Positions 34,570 to 42,620 of a stretch of DNA of 64,000 nucleotides are shown in pieces (positions within the stretch are counted from its first letter, which is position 1; the number at the start of each line of letters is the position of its first letter). A program made the position numbers and the translations under genes. The DNA lies in the NCBI RefSeq assembly GCF_007993815.1, contig NZ_VJWE01000016.1:248001-312000 (forward strand), read 5' to 3'. The notes under the pieces are model-generated. The model had not been told where the DNA came from, did not search any database, and saw only the letters and a program-made list of their open reading frames with translations. Origin of the DNA: Acidovorax delafieldii (lineage in GTDB: Bacteria; Pseudomonadota; Gammaproteobacteria; Burkholderiales; Burkholderiaceae_C).

Positions 34570-34935
34570 TCATGGCATTTCCTGCACGTCTTTACCCTTG
34601 GTGCCGTCCACATGGTCGGTGCCCGCCATGCCACGCGATGCCAGCAACACCACGAGGAAGAGGGCGGTCATGGCAAAGCCGATGACGATGGCCGTGAGCG
34701 TGAGTGCCTGGGGCATGGGGTCGGCATAGTGGGCCAGGTCTTGCGGCACCCCGGGCTGCAGCACGGGCTCTTTGTCAATCGCGAGGCCCAGGCGGCCCAT
34801 GCTGAAAATGAAGAGGTTGACCGCGTACGACAGCAGCGACAGGCCCATGATGACCTGGAAGGTGCGGGGCCGCAGCAGCAGCCACACGCCGGAACCTGTG
34901 AGCACGCCGATGGCCAGGGCCAGTATCAGTTCCAT
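34570..34935 (-). CDS. mnhC: Na+/K+:H+ antiporter subunit C
   Basis: MnhC/PhaC subunit, 121 residues and three helices, related to NuoK of complex I. It contains GVWLLLRPRTFQVIMGLSLLSYAVNLFIFSMG, which is characteristic, and PLPQALTLTAIVIGFA-like sequence (DPMPQALTLTAIVIGFAMTA). It overlaps the AB gene by 10 bases. The C-terminal tail is polar. Confidence 0.93.
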   Translation of the reverse strand: MELILALAIGVLTGSGVWLLLRPRTFQVIMGLSLLSYAVNLFIFSMGRLGLAIDKEPVLQPGVPQDLAHYADPMPQALTLTAIVIGFAMTALFLVVLLASRGMAGTDHVDGTKGKDVQEMP

Positions 34936-37871
34936 GGACCTTCTCCCGGTGTGGCGGCGGCCTGGGCTTCTTCGGCCGCGCGTGCGTTGTTGTAGCGGTG
35001 GCTGCGCACCGACTGATGGGCAATGCCGGTGAGGATGAGCATGGTGGAGCCCACCACCAGGGTGAACACGCCGATGTCGAAGAACAGCGCGCTGGCCACG
35101 TGGATCTCACCCACCACGGGCAGCGAAAAATGCGCCGTGTGGCTGGTCAAAAACGGATAGCCCCAGGCCAGTGCGCCCAGGCCCGTGGCCAGTGCGGCGA
35201 GCAGGCCCACACCGATCCAGCGGCGCGGGTACAGCGGCAGATGCGCCTCGACCCACGAGGTGCCCGAGACGATGTACTGCAGCAGCAGGGCCACCGAGAA
35301 CACCAGCCCCGCCACAAAGCCGCCGCCGGGCTCGTTGTGGCCGCGCATGAAGAGGTAGACCGCTACCAGCGTGGCAAACGGCAGCATCAGCCGCACCAGC
35401 ACGGCGGGCACCATGAGGTAGCCCACGGCGGTGTCGGCAGTCTGGCGTGGGTTGGCGAGGTCGGTGTCCACATCGGCGGGCAGTGCGCGCTGCTGGGGCG
35501 GCAGGTCCATCACCTCGCGCGCAGGGCGGAAGCGCCGCAGCAGCGCATACACCGTGAGCGCCACAATGCCGAGCACCACGATCTCGCCAAAGGTGTCAAA
35601 GCCCCGGAAGTCCACCAGCATGACGTTGACCACGTTGGTGCCGCCCCCTTCGGAAAGCGCACGCTCCAGGAAGAAGGTGGAGGTGCTGTCGGGGAAGGGG
35701 CGGCTCATCATCGCGAACGACAGCAGGGCCATGCCACCCCCTGCGGCCAACGTCAACGCCATGTCGCGGTAGCGGCGCAGCTGGGTGCGGCGCTCTTCGG
35801 CCAGCGTGGGCACGCGCAGGCTCTCGTCGCGCCGCGGCAGCCAGCGCAGGCCCAGCAGAATGAGGATGGTGGTCACCACCTCCACCACGATCTGTGTGAG
35901 CGCCAGGTCGGGCGCCGAGAACCACAGGAAGGTCAGGCACACGCACAGCCCGGAGCCACCCAGCAGCGTCAGTGCCGCCAGCCGGTGGTATTTGGCCTGC
36001 CAGGCTGCCGCCACGGCGCACACGGCACCCAGCAACCACAGCAGCGCAAAGGCGGGGGACAGCGGCAGCTGCATCCGGTCGCCAATGGGCAGGCCCCGCG
36101 CCCACAGGGGCAGGGTGCCCGCCACCAGCGCAGCGCACACCAGCCACAGCATCTGCCACTGCAGGCGACCAGTGCCCAGCAGGCGGCGGCCATTGCGGCC
36201 CATCAGGCTGAGCACGGCCAGCGTGGCCTCAAAGGCCCGCTGGCCGCTGATGCGGCGCATGACGGGTGGCGCATCGATGGCACCCTTTTCGCGCTGCCAG
36301 CGCAGCAGTGCGTAGAGCGCGATGCCCCCGCCCAAAGCCACCAGGCTCATCACAAAGGGGGTGTTGAACCCATGCCAGACCGCCAGGCTGTACGTGGGCA
36401 GCTCGCCCCCCACCACGGGCCGCGCGGCAGCGGACAGGTAGGCCCCCACAGACCAGGCGGGCAACGTGCCCACCACCAGGCAGGCCAGCACCAGCAGTTC
36501 GACAGGAACGCGCATCCAGTGCGGCGGCTCATGGGGCGGGCGCGGCAGGTCGGTAGCGGGTGGGCCAAAGAACACATCCACCGTGAAGCGCAGCGAGTAC
36601 GCCACGCTGAACATGCCGGCCACCGTGGCGGCCACCGGCAGCAGCCATTCGAGCAATGGCGTGGTGTTCACGTACACCGTCTCGGCAAAGAACATTTCCT
36701 TGGACAGGAAGCCATTGAGCAGCGGCACGCCCGCCATGGCTGCACTGGCCACCATGGCCAGGGTGGCGGTGATCGGCATCATGGTGCGCAGGCCCGACAG
36801 GCGCCGGATGTCCCGCGTGCCGCTTTCATGGTCCACGATGCCCACGGCCATGAACAGCGAGGCCTTGAAGGTGGCGTGGTTCATGATGTGGAACACGGCC
36901 GCCACGGCGGCCAGCGGGCTGTTCAGGCCCAGCAGCAAGGTGATGAGGCCCAGGTGCGAAATGGTCGAGTACGCCAGCAGCCCCTTGAGGTCGTTCTGGA
37001 ACATGGCCGCATAGCCGCCCACCAGCAAGGTGGCCAGGCCCGCGCCGCCCACCAGCCAGAACCACTGCTCGGTGCCCGCCAGCGCGGGCCACAGGCGCGC
37101 CAGCAGAAACACGCCCGCTTTGACCATGGTGGCCGAATGCAGGTAGGCCGACACAGGGGTGGGCGCGGCCATGGCGTGCGGCAGCCAGAAGTGGAACGGG
37201 AACTGCGCGCTTTTGGTGAGCGCGCCCAGCAGAATCAGTACGAGCGCGGTGGTGTACAGCGCGTGGTTCTGGATGAGCTGGCCGGCGGCGAGCACATGAT
37301 CGAGGTCATAGCTGCCAACGATGTGCCCCAGCACCAGCATGCCCGCCAGCATGGCCAGGCCGCCCGTGCCGGTGACGGTGAGCGCCATGCGCGCGCCGCG
37401 CCGCGCATCCTTGCGGTGGTGCCAGTAGCCGATCAGCAGGAAGGAAAACAGGCTGGTCAGCTCCCAGAAAAACGCAATCTGGATGATGTTGCCCGACAGC
37501 ACCACGCCTGCCATCGCACCCATGAAGGCCAGAAAAAACGAGAAGAAGCGCGGCACCGGGTCGGCCGCAGACATGTAGTAGCGCGCATACAGCACCACCA
37601 GGCTGCCCACGCCCAGCACCAGCATGCAGAACATCCAGGCAAAGCCGTCCATGCGGATGACGAGGTTCAGGCCCAGCGCGGGCAGCCAGGCCAGCTCTTG
37701 CCGGATCACACCGCCGTCTGCAATCTGCGGGAAGTAGAGCGCCGCCTGCACGGTGCAGAACAGTGCGATGAGTCCTGCCAGGGTGGACTCGGTATTGCGG
37801 GCGTTGGAGGGCAGAACCGCTGCCAGCAGGCTGCCGATGAAGGGGAGAAGGATGAGCGTGATCAGGGGCAT
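34926..37871 (-). CDS. mnhA: Na+/K+:H+ antiporter subunit A/B fusion
   Basis: Largest subunit, 981 residues: an MnhA/NuoL-like domain (about 1-770) with an MnhB-type domain at the C-terminus (about 790-970), as in PhaAB of rhizobia and the subunit A of many proteobacteria. Landmarks are FFWELTSLFSFLLIG (about 130), KSAQFPFHFWLPHAMAAPTPVSAYLHSATMVKAGVFLL (about 215-252), VVEVVTTILILLGLRWLPRR, and RGHNEPGGGFVAGLVFSVALLLQYIV in the B part. Potassium or sodium export coupled to proton entry. It is the first gene of the operon. The start codon is 15 bases from the 227-bp element, and no ribosome binding site of usual form is visible. Confidence 0.92.
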   Translation of the reverse strand: MPLITLILLPFIGSLLAAVLPSNARNTESTLAGLIALFCTVQAALYFPQIADGGVIRQELAWLPALGLNLVIRMDGFAWMFCMLVLGVGSLVVLYARYYMSAADPVPRFFSFFLAFMGAMAGVVLSGNIIQIAFFWELTSLFSFLLIGYWHHRKDARRGARMALTVTGTGGLAMLAGMLVLGHIVGSYDLDHVLAAGQLIQNHALYTTALVLILLGALTKSAQFPFHFWLPHAMAAPTPVSAYLHSATMVKAGVFLLARLWPALAGTEQWFWLVGGAGLATLLVGGYAAMFQNDLKGLLAYSTISHLGLITLLLGLNSPLAAVAAVFHIMNHATFKASLFMAVGIVDHESGTRDIRRLSGLRTMMPITATLAMVASAAMAGVPLLNGFLSKEMFFAETVYVNTTPLLEWLLPVAATVAGMFSVAYSLRFTVDVFFGPPATDLPRPPHEPPHWMRVPVELLVLACLVVGTLPAWSVGAYLSAAARPVVGGELPTYSLAVWHGFNTPFVMSLVALGGGIALYALLRWQREKGAIDAPPVMRRISGQRAFEATLAVLSLMGRNGRRLLGTGRLQWQMLWLVCAALVAGTLPLWARGLPIGDRMQLPLSPAFALLWLLGAVCAVAAAWQAKYHRLAALTLLGGSGLCVCLTFLWFSAPDLALTQIVVEVVTTILILLGLRWLPRRDESLRVPTLAEERRTQLRRYRDMALTLAAGGGMALLSFAMMSRPFPDSTSTFFLERALSEGGGTNVVNVMLVDFRGFDTFGEIVVLGIVALTVYALLRRFRPAREVMDLPPQQRALPADVDTDLANPRQTADTAVGYLMVPAVLVRLMLPFATLVAVYLFMRGHNEPGGGFVAGLVFSVALLLQYIVSGTSWVEAHLPLYPRRWIGVGLLAALATGLGALAWGYPFLTSHTAHFSLPVVGEIHVASALFFDIGVFTLVVGSTMLILTGIAHQSVRSHRYNNARAAEEAQAAATPGEGPWN

Positions 37872-37885
37872 GCGCGATTGATTCT

Positions 37886-38112
37886 AGGGCGTGTCCCCCT
37901 TCAATTCCCCCACGCGCTGGCGGTGCAATGCGGATGGATGCCCGACAAAGCAGACGCCGCATTGCACCGCCAGCCCGAAGGGAAAGCCAGCCAAGCCGCA
38001 CATTGCGTCGTTGCCCTTCGCTTGTGTAGCCAAGCTACACGGCGCTCAGGGCGCCTGGCACTGCACGGTCTGGATGGCTTTCGCGTGGGGGAATTGAAGG
38101 GGGACACGCCCT
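37886..38112. repeat. 227-bp palindromic element with 31-bp perfect terminal inverted repeats
   Basis: The left arm 37886-37916 (AGGGCGTGTCCCCCTTCAAT...) and right arm 38082-38112 are exact reverse complements over 31 bases. Inside, 37917-37933 pairs with 37956-37972 over 17 bases (CTGGCGGTGCAATGCGG), CGAAGGG pairs with CCCTTCG, and GTGTAGC pairs with GCTACAC around a three-base loop. No protein is encoded and no target-site duplication is seen. It fills most of the 342-base gap before the antiporter operon and lies in its 5' leader. It is MITE-like or a structured leader; which is unclear. Confidence 0.85.
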
Positions 38113-38167
38113 GGGGGCAGCGCCTAAAAACCCTGCCCGCCCCTTGCTGTCGCGCATGCCCTGCCGC

Positions 38168-38197
38168 AAAAAAGCAAGCCCGCTGGAGCGGGCTTGC
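38168..38197 (-). terminator. terminator of the comEA-like gene
   Basis: Read leftward: arms GCAAGCCCGCT and AGCGGGCTTGC with a two-base loop, followed by six T. It lies 16 bases after the stop at 38214. Confidence 0.93.
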
Positions 38198-38213
38198 TGC
38201 TTGTGAAGCGTGC

Positions 38214-38675
38214 TTAGTTTTTGCTAGCGCCGGTTGCTGGGGCGGGTGCTGGCGTGGCCGGTGCCGCAGTCGCAGTGGCGGGTGGTGTGGCTGGCGTGGT
38301 TGCCGTTGCGGCCTCCTTGTCAGCGCTGCCACGGGCCTTGCGGTCTGCTGCCTGGGAGCTGCTGTGCTTTTTGCCGGATTTGGCTTCTGCCTTGGCGGCG
38401 GCTGCTGCACTGTACTTCTTGCCGTTGACGGTGAGGCCCTCTTTGGAGAAGTTGACGGCACTCTTGTTGCCCACGCCGCCCACACGGCCGATGAAGTCGG
38501 CCCAGTCCTTGAAGGGGGCACTCTGGCGCTCCTGGAGGATGCGGCCCGACAGGCCGGGCCCGATGCCCTTGATGCCGTCCAGTTCGGCCTCGGTGGCGGT
38601 GTTCACATCCACGGCGGCCCAGGTGGCGGTGGCGAGCAGCGTGGCAACCAGCAGGGTCAGCAGTTTCTTCAGCAT
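38214..38675 (-). CDS. ComEA-like helix-hairpin-helix DNA-binding protein
   Basis: Exported protein of 153 residues. Signal peptide MLKKLLTLLVATLLATATWAA, then a double HhH domain (VDVNTATEAELDGIKGIGPGLSGRILQERQ at about 22-51), as in ComEA, which binds incoming DNA in the periplasm during natural transformation. The C-terminal half is Ala/Lys/Thr/Pro-rich and low-complexity. The start at 38675 drops a 42-residue upstream extension that lacks homology. No other competence gene is near, so a role in DNA uptake is suggested but not shown. Confidence 0.88.
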   Translation of the reverse strand: MLKKLLTLLVATLLATATWAAVDVNTATEAELDGIKGIGPGLSGRILQERQSAPFKDWADFIGRVGGVGNKSAVNFSKEGLTVNGKKYSAAAAAKAEAKSGKKHSSSQAADRKARGSADKEAATATTPATPPATATAAPATPAPAPATGASKN

Positions 38676-38712
38676 GGCAAGGGTCGTACAGCGTTGGGGA
38701 TGAAGGCTTGGG

Positions 38713-39870
38713 TCAGAGTTCTTCGACCCGGCGTGCGGGGTAGCTGTCCCAGGTCTGGCAGCCGGGGCATTGCCAGAAATGCTGGCGCGCCTCGAAGCCA
38801 CAGGCCGCGCAGCGGTAGCGGGTCAGGGGCTTGACGGCATGGTCCAGGGCACGTTGAACCTGGGGGTGGAATTCTTCGTGTTCCAGCTTTTCGGTGGCCA
38901 GCCATTTGGCAGCAGCGACCAGGGAGCGCTCCTTGTCCAGGTGTTCCACATAACGCTGGCGGGCGGATGGGCGGGTGGCCTCGTCGGCGGCTTCCATGGC
39001 CACGATGCTTTCCAGCACGTCCAGCGAAGGCGCTTGCGCATAGTGCGCCTGCAAAAGGGCATGCACTTCCTGGGTGCGGCCGGTAGCGGTGGCAGCCTCG
39101 ACCATCAGCGGGGCGGCCAGGGGCAGCGCTGCGGGGTTGCGCTCGCCCAGCGCCTTGAGTGTGGACAGCACGGCAGCCGGCTGACCCATCAGGCGTTGCA
39201 GGCGCGCCAGTTCAATGCGCGCGCGCGCGGCCTCGGGAGCCGCGGCCACGGCCTGGTCCAGCAGGGCCTGAGCGCCCGGCAGGTCGCCTTGCGCGCTCAG
39301 CGCCAGCGCCTGCTCGCACAGGTAGTGGGCTTGCCGGGTGCTGAAGTCGCCCTGATCGGCATCGTGCATCTTGCGGGCAATGGTGGCGGCATGGGGCCAG
39401 TCGCGCGAACGTTCGTAGATGGCCAGCAGCGCCAGGCGGGCCTGGGCCTCGAACGGGGTGCCCTCCAGGCGCTGCAGCGCATCTTCGGCGCGGTCGAGCA
39501 GCCCGGCCTTGAGGAAGTCGAGCGCCAGCGCATGCTGGGCGCGTTCGCGGTCAGTACGGCTCAGGTCTCCGCGCGAGAGCAGGTGCTCGTGCACACGCAC
39601 GGCACGGTCGTATTCGCCCCGGCGGCGAAACAGGTTGCCCAGGGCGAAGTGCAGCTCGGAGGTGTCGGGGTCGTTCTGCACGGCCTCGATGAAGGCGTCG
39701 ATGGCTTGGTCCTGCTGCTCGTTGAGCAGGAAGTTCAGACCCTTGAAGTACGCCTTTGGGGCGCGGCGGTTTTCGGCGCGCAGCTGGCGCAGGTCAAAAC
39801 GCGACGCCAGCCAGCCTAGCACAAACGCCAGGGGCAGGCCCAGCAGTATCCAGCTCAGGTCAAATTCCAT
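38713..39870 (-). CDS. lapB: lipopolysaccharide assembly protein B
   Basis: Inner-membrane anchored TPR protein of 385 residues (YciM). It has an N-terminal membrane helix (WILLGLPLAFVLGWLASRF), about six TPR repeats (FLLNEQQDQAIDAFIEAVQNDP...), and a C-terminal rubredoxin-like metal site with CAAC and CPGC (near 355-372). LapB controls LpxC turnover by FtsH in E. coli. The gene overlaps lapA by 11 bases, the usual lapA-lapB pair. Confidence 0.94.
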   Translation of the reverse strand: MEFDLSWILLGLPLAFVLGWLASRFDLRQLRAENRRAPKAYFKGLNFLLNEQQDQAIDAFIEAVQNDPDTSELHFALGNLFRRRGEYDRAVRVHEHLLSRGDLSRTDRERAQHALALDFLKAGLLDRAEDALQRLEGTPFEAQARLALLAIYERSRDWPHAATIARKMHDADQGDFSTRQAHYLCEQALALSAQGDLPGAQALLDQAVAAAPEAARARIELARLQRLMGQPAAVLSTLKALGERNPAALPLAAPLMVEAATATGRTQEVHALLQAHYAQAPSLDVLESIVAMEAADEATRPSARQRYVEHLDKERSLVAAAKWLATEKLEHEEFHPQVQRALDHAVKPLTRYRCAACGFEARQHFWQCPGCQTWDSYPARRVEEL

Positions 39871-40189
39871 GGATCGAAGGCAGGTCAGGAGGTGGTGGGG
39901 GCGCTGCCGGGGTGGCGCTGGCGGCGGGGGCCGTTACGGGCGTTGGTGCCACCACGACTGCTGCCTGGGCGCGGCGTGCAGCGTTGCGGTGGCGCCACCA
40001 GCGCGGCACCATGCCCAAGGCCCCAACGACCAGACCTGCGGCAAATGCGGTCAGCACCACCAGCACCAGCGGCGCGCGCCATTGCGTGCCAAAGAAGAAA
40101 TGCACGGTCGCATCCTGCTGGTTGTTCAGCGCGAAGGCGAAGAGCGTAAAAAAAATGGCTGCCTTGAGCAGCCACAGGAGGTATTTCAT
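39860..40189 (-). CDS. lapA: LapA domain membrane protein
   Basis: Small membrane protein of 109 residues with two helices (AAIFFTLFAFALNN and LVLVVLTAFAAGLVVGALGMV) and the NNQQDATVHFFFG stretch of the LapA/DUF1049 family between them. The C-terminus is Ala/Pro-rich. It is coupled to lapB and follows ihfB with a gap that contains repeat R6. Confidence 0.9.
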   Translation of the reverse strand: MKYLLWLLKAAIFFTLFAFALNNQQDATVHFFFGTQWRAPLVLVVLTAFAAGLVVGALGMVPRWWRHRNAARRAQAAVVVAPTPVTAPAASATPAAPPPPPDLPSIHGI

Positions 40190-40269
40190 CGGTCTCCCCA
40201 GTGGTGGGGCGATTCTAAGAGCTTGGCGCAGGGGGCCTGTGTATGCCTTCTCTCAGGTCAATACAAGCC

Positions 40270-40321
40270 AAAACGGCAGCAGGCGCTAGTGAATCATGCG
40301 CTTGCTGCTATCAATCTGATA
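40270..40321 (+). repeat. dispersed two-hairpin repeat, copy R6
   Basis: GGCGCTAGTGAATCATGCGC, then TTGCTGCTATCAATCTGATA. It is close to copy R3. It abuts the ihfB stop codon directly and lies in the gap before lapA. Confidence 0.85.
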
Positions 40322-40669
40322 TCAGTTGCCCAGCGTGCCCGTTGCGGGCGGTGCCTTTTCTTCCATTTCGGCCGTGCGTTTGTCGACGGCTTCGCGCAGG
40401 GCCTTGCCCGGCTTGAAATGGGGCACACGCTTTTCGGGAATGGCCACGGCCTCGCCGCTGCGTGGATTGCGGCCCATGCGGGGAGGGCGGTGGTTGACCG
40501 AGAAGCTGCCAAAGCCCCGGATCTCGATGCGGTGCCCGCGCACCAGGGCCTCGCCCACGGCGTCCAGAATGGTCTTGACGGCGTATTCGGCATCGCGGTG
40601 GGTGAGCTGGCCGAAACGGGCGGCCAGTTCTTCGACGAGGTCTGAGCGGGTCATGGAATCTTGGGACAT
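40322..40669 (-). CDS. ihfB: integration host factor subunit beta
   Basis: DNA-bending nucleoid protein, 115 residues including a short C-terminal extension beyond the core of about 94. The DNABII family signature [14 protein letters not shown] sequence reads [29 protein letters not shown], with the intercalating Pro in RNPRSGE. A second in-frame ATG at 40654 ([10 protein letters not shown]) matches the usual E. coli-like N-terminus and may be the real start, since neither has a good ribosome binding site. It is downstream of rpsA as in many proteobacteria. Confidence 0.95.
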   Translation of the reverse strand: MSQDSMTRSDLVEELAARFGQLTHRDAEYAVKTILDAVGEALVRGHRIEIRGFGSFSVNHRPPRMGRNPRSGEAVAIPEKRVPHFKPGKALREAVDKRTAEMEEKAPPATGTLGN

Positions 40670-40684
40670 AGGCAGTCTTGGCTG

Positions 40685-40713
40685 AAAAAAGAGCGGGCGC
40701 CGAGGCGCCCGCT
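40685..40713 (-). terminator. terminator between rpsA and ihfB
   Basis: Read leftward: arms AGCGGGCGC and GCGCCCGCT with a four-base loop, then six T. It ends rpsA transcripts and may reduce ihfB expression. ihfB would then need its own promoter or read-through. Confidence 0.9.
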
Positions 40714-40739
40714 GTCTGACCGTTTAACGGGTCAGCGCT

Positions 40740-42425
40740 TTACTTTTCCGAGTTGTCCAGCTTGGCGCGCAGCAGGGCGCCCAGGCTGGTCGTGCCGGCG
40801 CTTTCGCGGCTCGATTGCTGGCTCAGGTTGGCCATGGCGCCTTGTTCGTCAGCCATGTCCTTTTGCTTGATCGACAGCTGGATGTTGCGGGTCTTGCGAT
40901 CCACGTTCACCACCACGGCCGTGACTTCGTCGCCTTCCTTGAGCACGTTGCGGGCATCTTCCACGCGGTCGCGGGAGATTTCCGAAGCGCGCAGGTAGCC
41001 CGCGATGTCTTCGCCGAGGTCGATTTCAGCGCCACGGGCGTCCACGGTCTTGACCTTGCCGGTCACCGTCTGGCCCTTGTCGTTCACGGTCACGAAGGTC
41101 GTGAATGGGTCGCCGTCGAGCTGCTTGATGCCCAGCGAGATGCGTTCGCGGTCCACGTCCACGGCCAGCACGATCGCTTCCACTTCCTGGCCCTTCTTGT
41201 AGTTGCGGACAGCGGCTTCGCCGGGTTCGTTCCACGACAGGTCAGACAGGTGCACCAGGCCGTCGATGCCGGCAGCCAGGCCCACGAACACGCCGAAGTC
41301 GGTGATCGACTTGATCGGACCCTTGACGCGGTCGCCGCGCTTCGTGTCCTGTGCGAATTCTTGCCATGGGTTGGCCTTGCACTGCTTCATGCCCAGGCTG
41401 ATACGGCGCTTGTCTTCGTCGATTTCCAGAACCATGACTTCGACTTCGTCGCCCAGCGAAACCAGCTTGGCGGGAGCGATGTTCTTGTTGGTCCAGTCCA
41501 TTTCAGACACGTGCACCAGGCCTTCGATGCCGGGTTCGAGTTCCACGAATGCGCCGTAGTCGGCAATGTTCGTGATCTTGCCGAACAGACGCGTACCTTG
41601 GGGGTAGCGGCGGTTCACGCCCATCCATGGGTCGTCGCCCATTTGCTTCAGACCCAGCGAGACACGGTTCTTTTCGGTGTCGAACTTCAGGATCTTGGCA
41701 GTGATTTCCTGGCCAGCGGTCACCACTTCGGAGGGGTGACGCACGCGGCGCCATGCCATGTCGGTGATGTGCAGCAGGCCGTCGATGCCGCCCAGGTCCA
41801 CGAACGCACCGTATTCGGTGATGTTCTTGACCACGCCTTGAACGATGGAGCCTTCCTTCAGGGTTTCCATCAGCTTGGCGCGCTCTTCGCCCATGGAGGC
41901 TTCCACCACAGCGCGGCGGCTCAGCACCACGTTGTTGCGCTTGCGGTCCAGCTTGATGACCTTGAATTCCATGGTCTTGTTTTCGTACGGCGTCAGATCC
42001 TTGATCGGACGGGTATCGATCAGCGAACCGGGCAGGAATGCGCGGATGCCGTTGACCAGAACGGTCAGGCCGCCCTTGACCTTGCCGCTGGTCGTGCCAG
42101 TGACGAATTCGCCGGATTCCAGGGCCTTTTCCAGGCTCATCCAGGAAGCCAGACGCTTGGCGGTGTCGCGCGACAGGATGGTGTCGCCGTAGCCGTTTTC
42201 GATGGAGCCAATGGCCACCGACACGAAGTCACCCACTTGGACTTCGACTTCGCCCTTGTCGTTCTTGAACTCTTCCAGCGGCACGTAGGCTTCGGACTTG
42301 AGGCCAGCGTTCACAACCACGAAGTTGTGCTCAACGCGCACGACTTCAGCGGTGATGACTTCGCCTGGGCGCATTTCCGTGCGCTGCAAGGATTCTTCAA
42401 AAAGGGCGGCAAAAGATTCGGACAT
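40740..42425 (-). CDS. rpsA: 30S ribosomal protein S1
   Basis: RNA-binding ribosomal protein of 561 residues with six S1 domains, needed to bring mRNA to the 30S subunit. Repeats of the pattern GxVxxIxxYGAFVxLGxxxGLxHxSxxxW are visible, for example [28 protein letters not shown] and [29 protein letters not shown]. The start at 42425 ([12 protein letters not shown]) follows AAGGAAACAC. The leader of about 195 bases to aroA-cmk holds a partial repeat (R10) and could host autoregulation, as known for E. coli rpsA. Confidence 0.97.
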   Translation of the reverse strand: MSESFAALFEESLQRTEMRPGEVITAEVVRVEHNFVVVNAGLKSEAYVPLEEFKNDKGEVEVQVGDFVSVAIGSIENGYGDTILSRDTAKRLASWMSLEKALESGEFVTGTTSGKVKGGLTVLVNGIRAFLPGSLIDTRPIKDLTPYENKTMEFKVIKLDRKRNNVVLSRRAVVEASMGEERAKLMETLKEGSIVQGVVKNITEYGAFVDLGGIDGLLHITDMAWRRVRHPSEVVTAGQEITAKILKFDTEKNRVSLGLKQMGDDPWMGVNRRYPQGTRLFGKITNIADYGAFVELEPGIEGLVHVSEMDWTNKNIAPAKLVSLGDEVEVMVLEIDEDKRRISLGMKQCKANPWQEFAQDTKRGDRVKGPIKSITDFGVFVGLAAGIDGLVHLSDLSWNEPGEAAVRNYKKGQEVEAIVLAVDVDRERISLGIKQLDGDPFTTFVTVNDKGQTVTGKVKTVDARGAEIDLGEDIAGYLRASEISRDRVEDARNVLKEGDEVTAVVVNVDRKTRNIQLSIKQKDMADEQGAMANLSQQSSRESAGTTSLGALLRAKLDNSEK

Positions 42426-42462
42426 GTGTTTCCTTGCCACAAACAGGATTCCGGCAGCACCA

Positions 42463-42484
42463 TTGCTACCGTTTTTATAGCTGC
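42463..42484 (-). repeat. dispersed two-hairpin repeat, possible copy R10
   Basis: Read leftward CAGCTATAAAAACGGTAGC, similar to the second module of copy R4 and in the minus orientation. Only this module is clear. It lies in the rpsA leader, about 40 bases before the start. Confidence 0.4.
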
Positions 42485-42620
42485 TTGCGGTGGTTTTTTG
42501 CGGCAGAGCCGCGGGTTAGGTTATCGATCCACACAACCTGTGCGCTGACGCGCGATGGGGGCTGCGTGGGCCTGTGGCAAGGCCTTTCGGCACTGCCTGG
42601 AGCCCGAGGGCTCCACGTTG

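Noticed and set aside
37872..38213. An insertion sequence at the 227-bp element
   Set aside because: No transposase reading frame and no target duplication; at most it is a non-autonomous element.
34998..38834. A very long open frame on the plus strand opposite the antiporter and comEA-like genes
   Set aside because: It is a shadow of high-GC codon use. It is His/Gln/Arg-rich, matches no family, and runs through the inverted-repeat element and a terminator.
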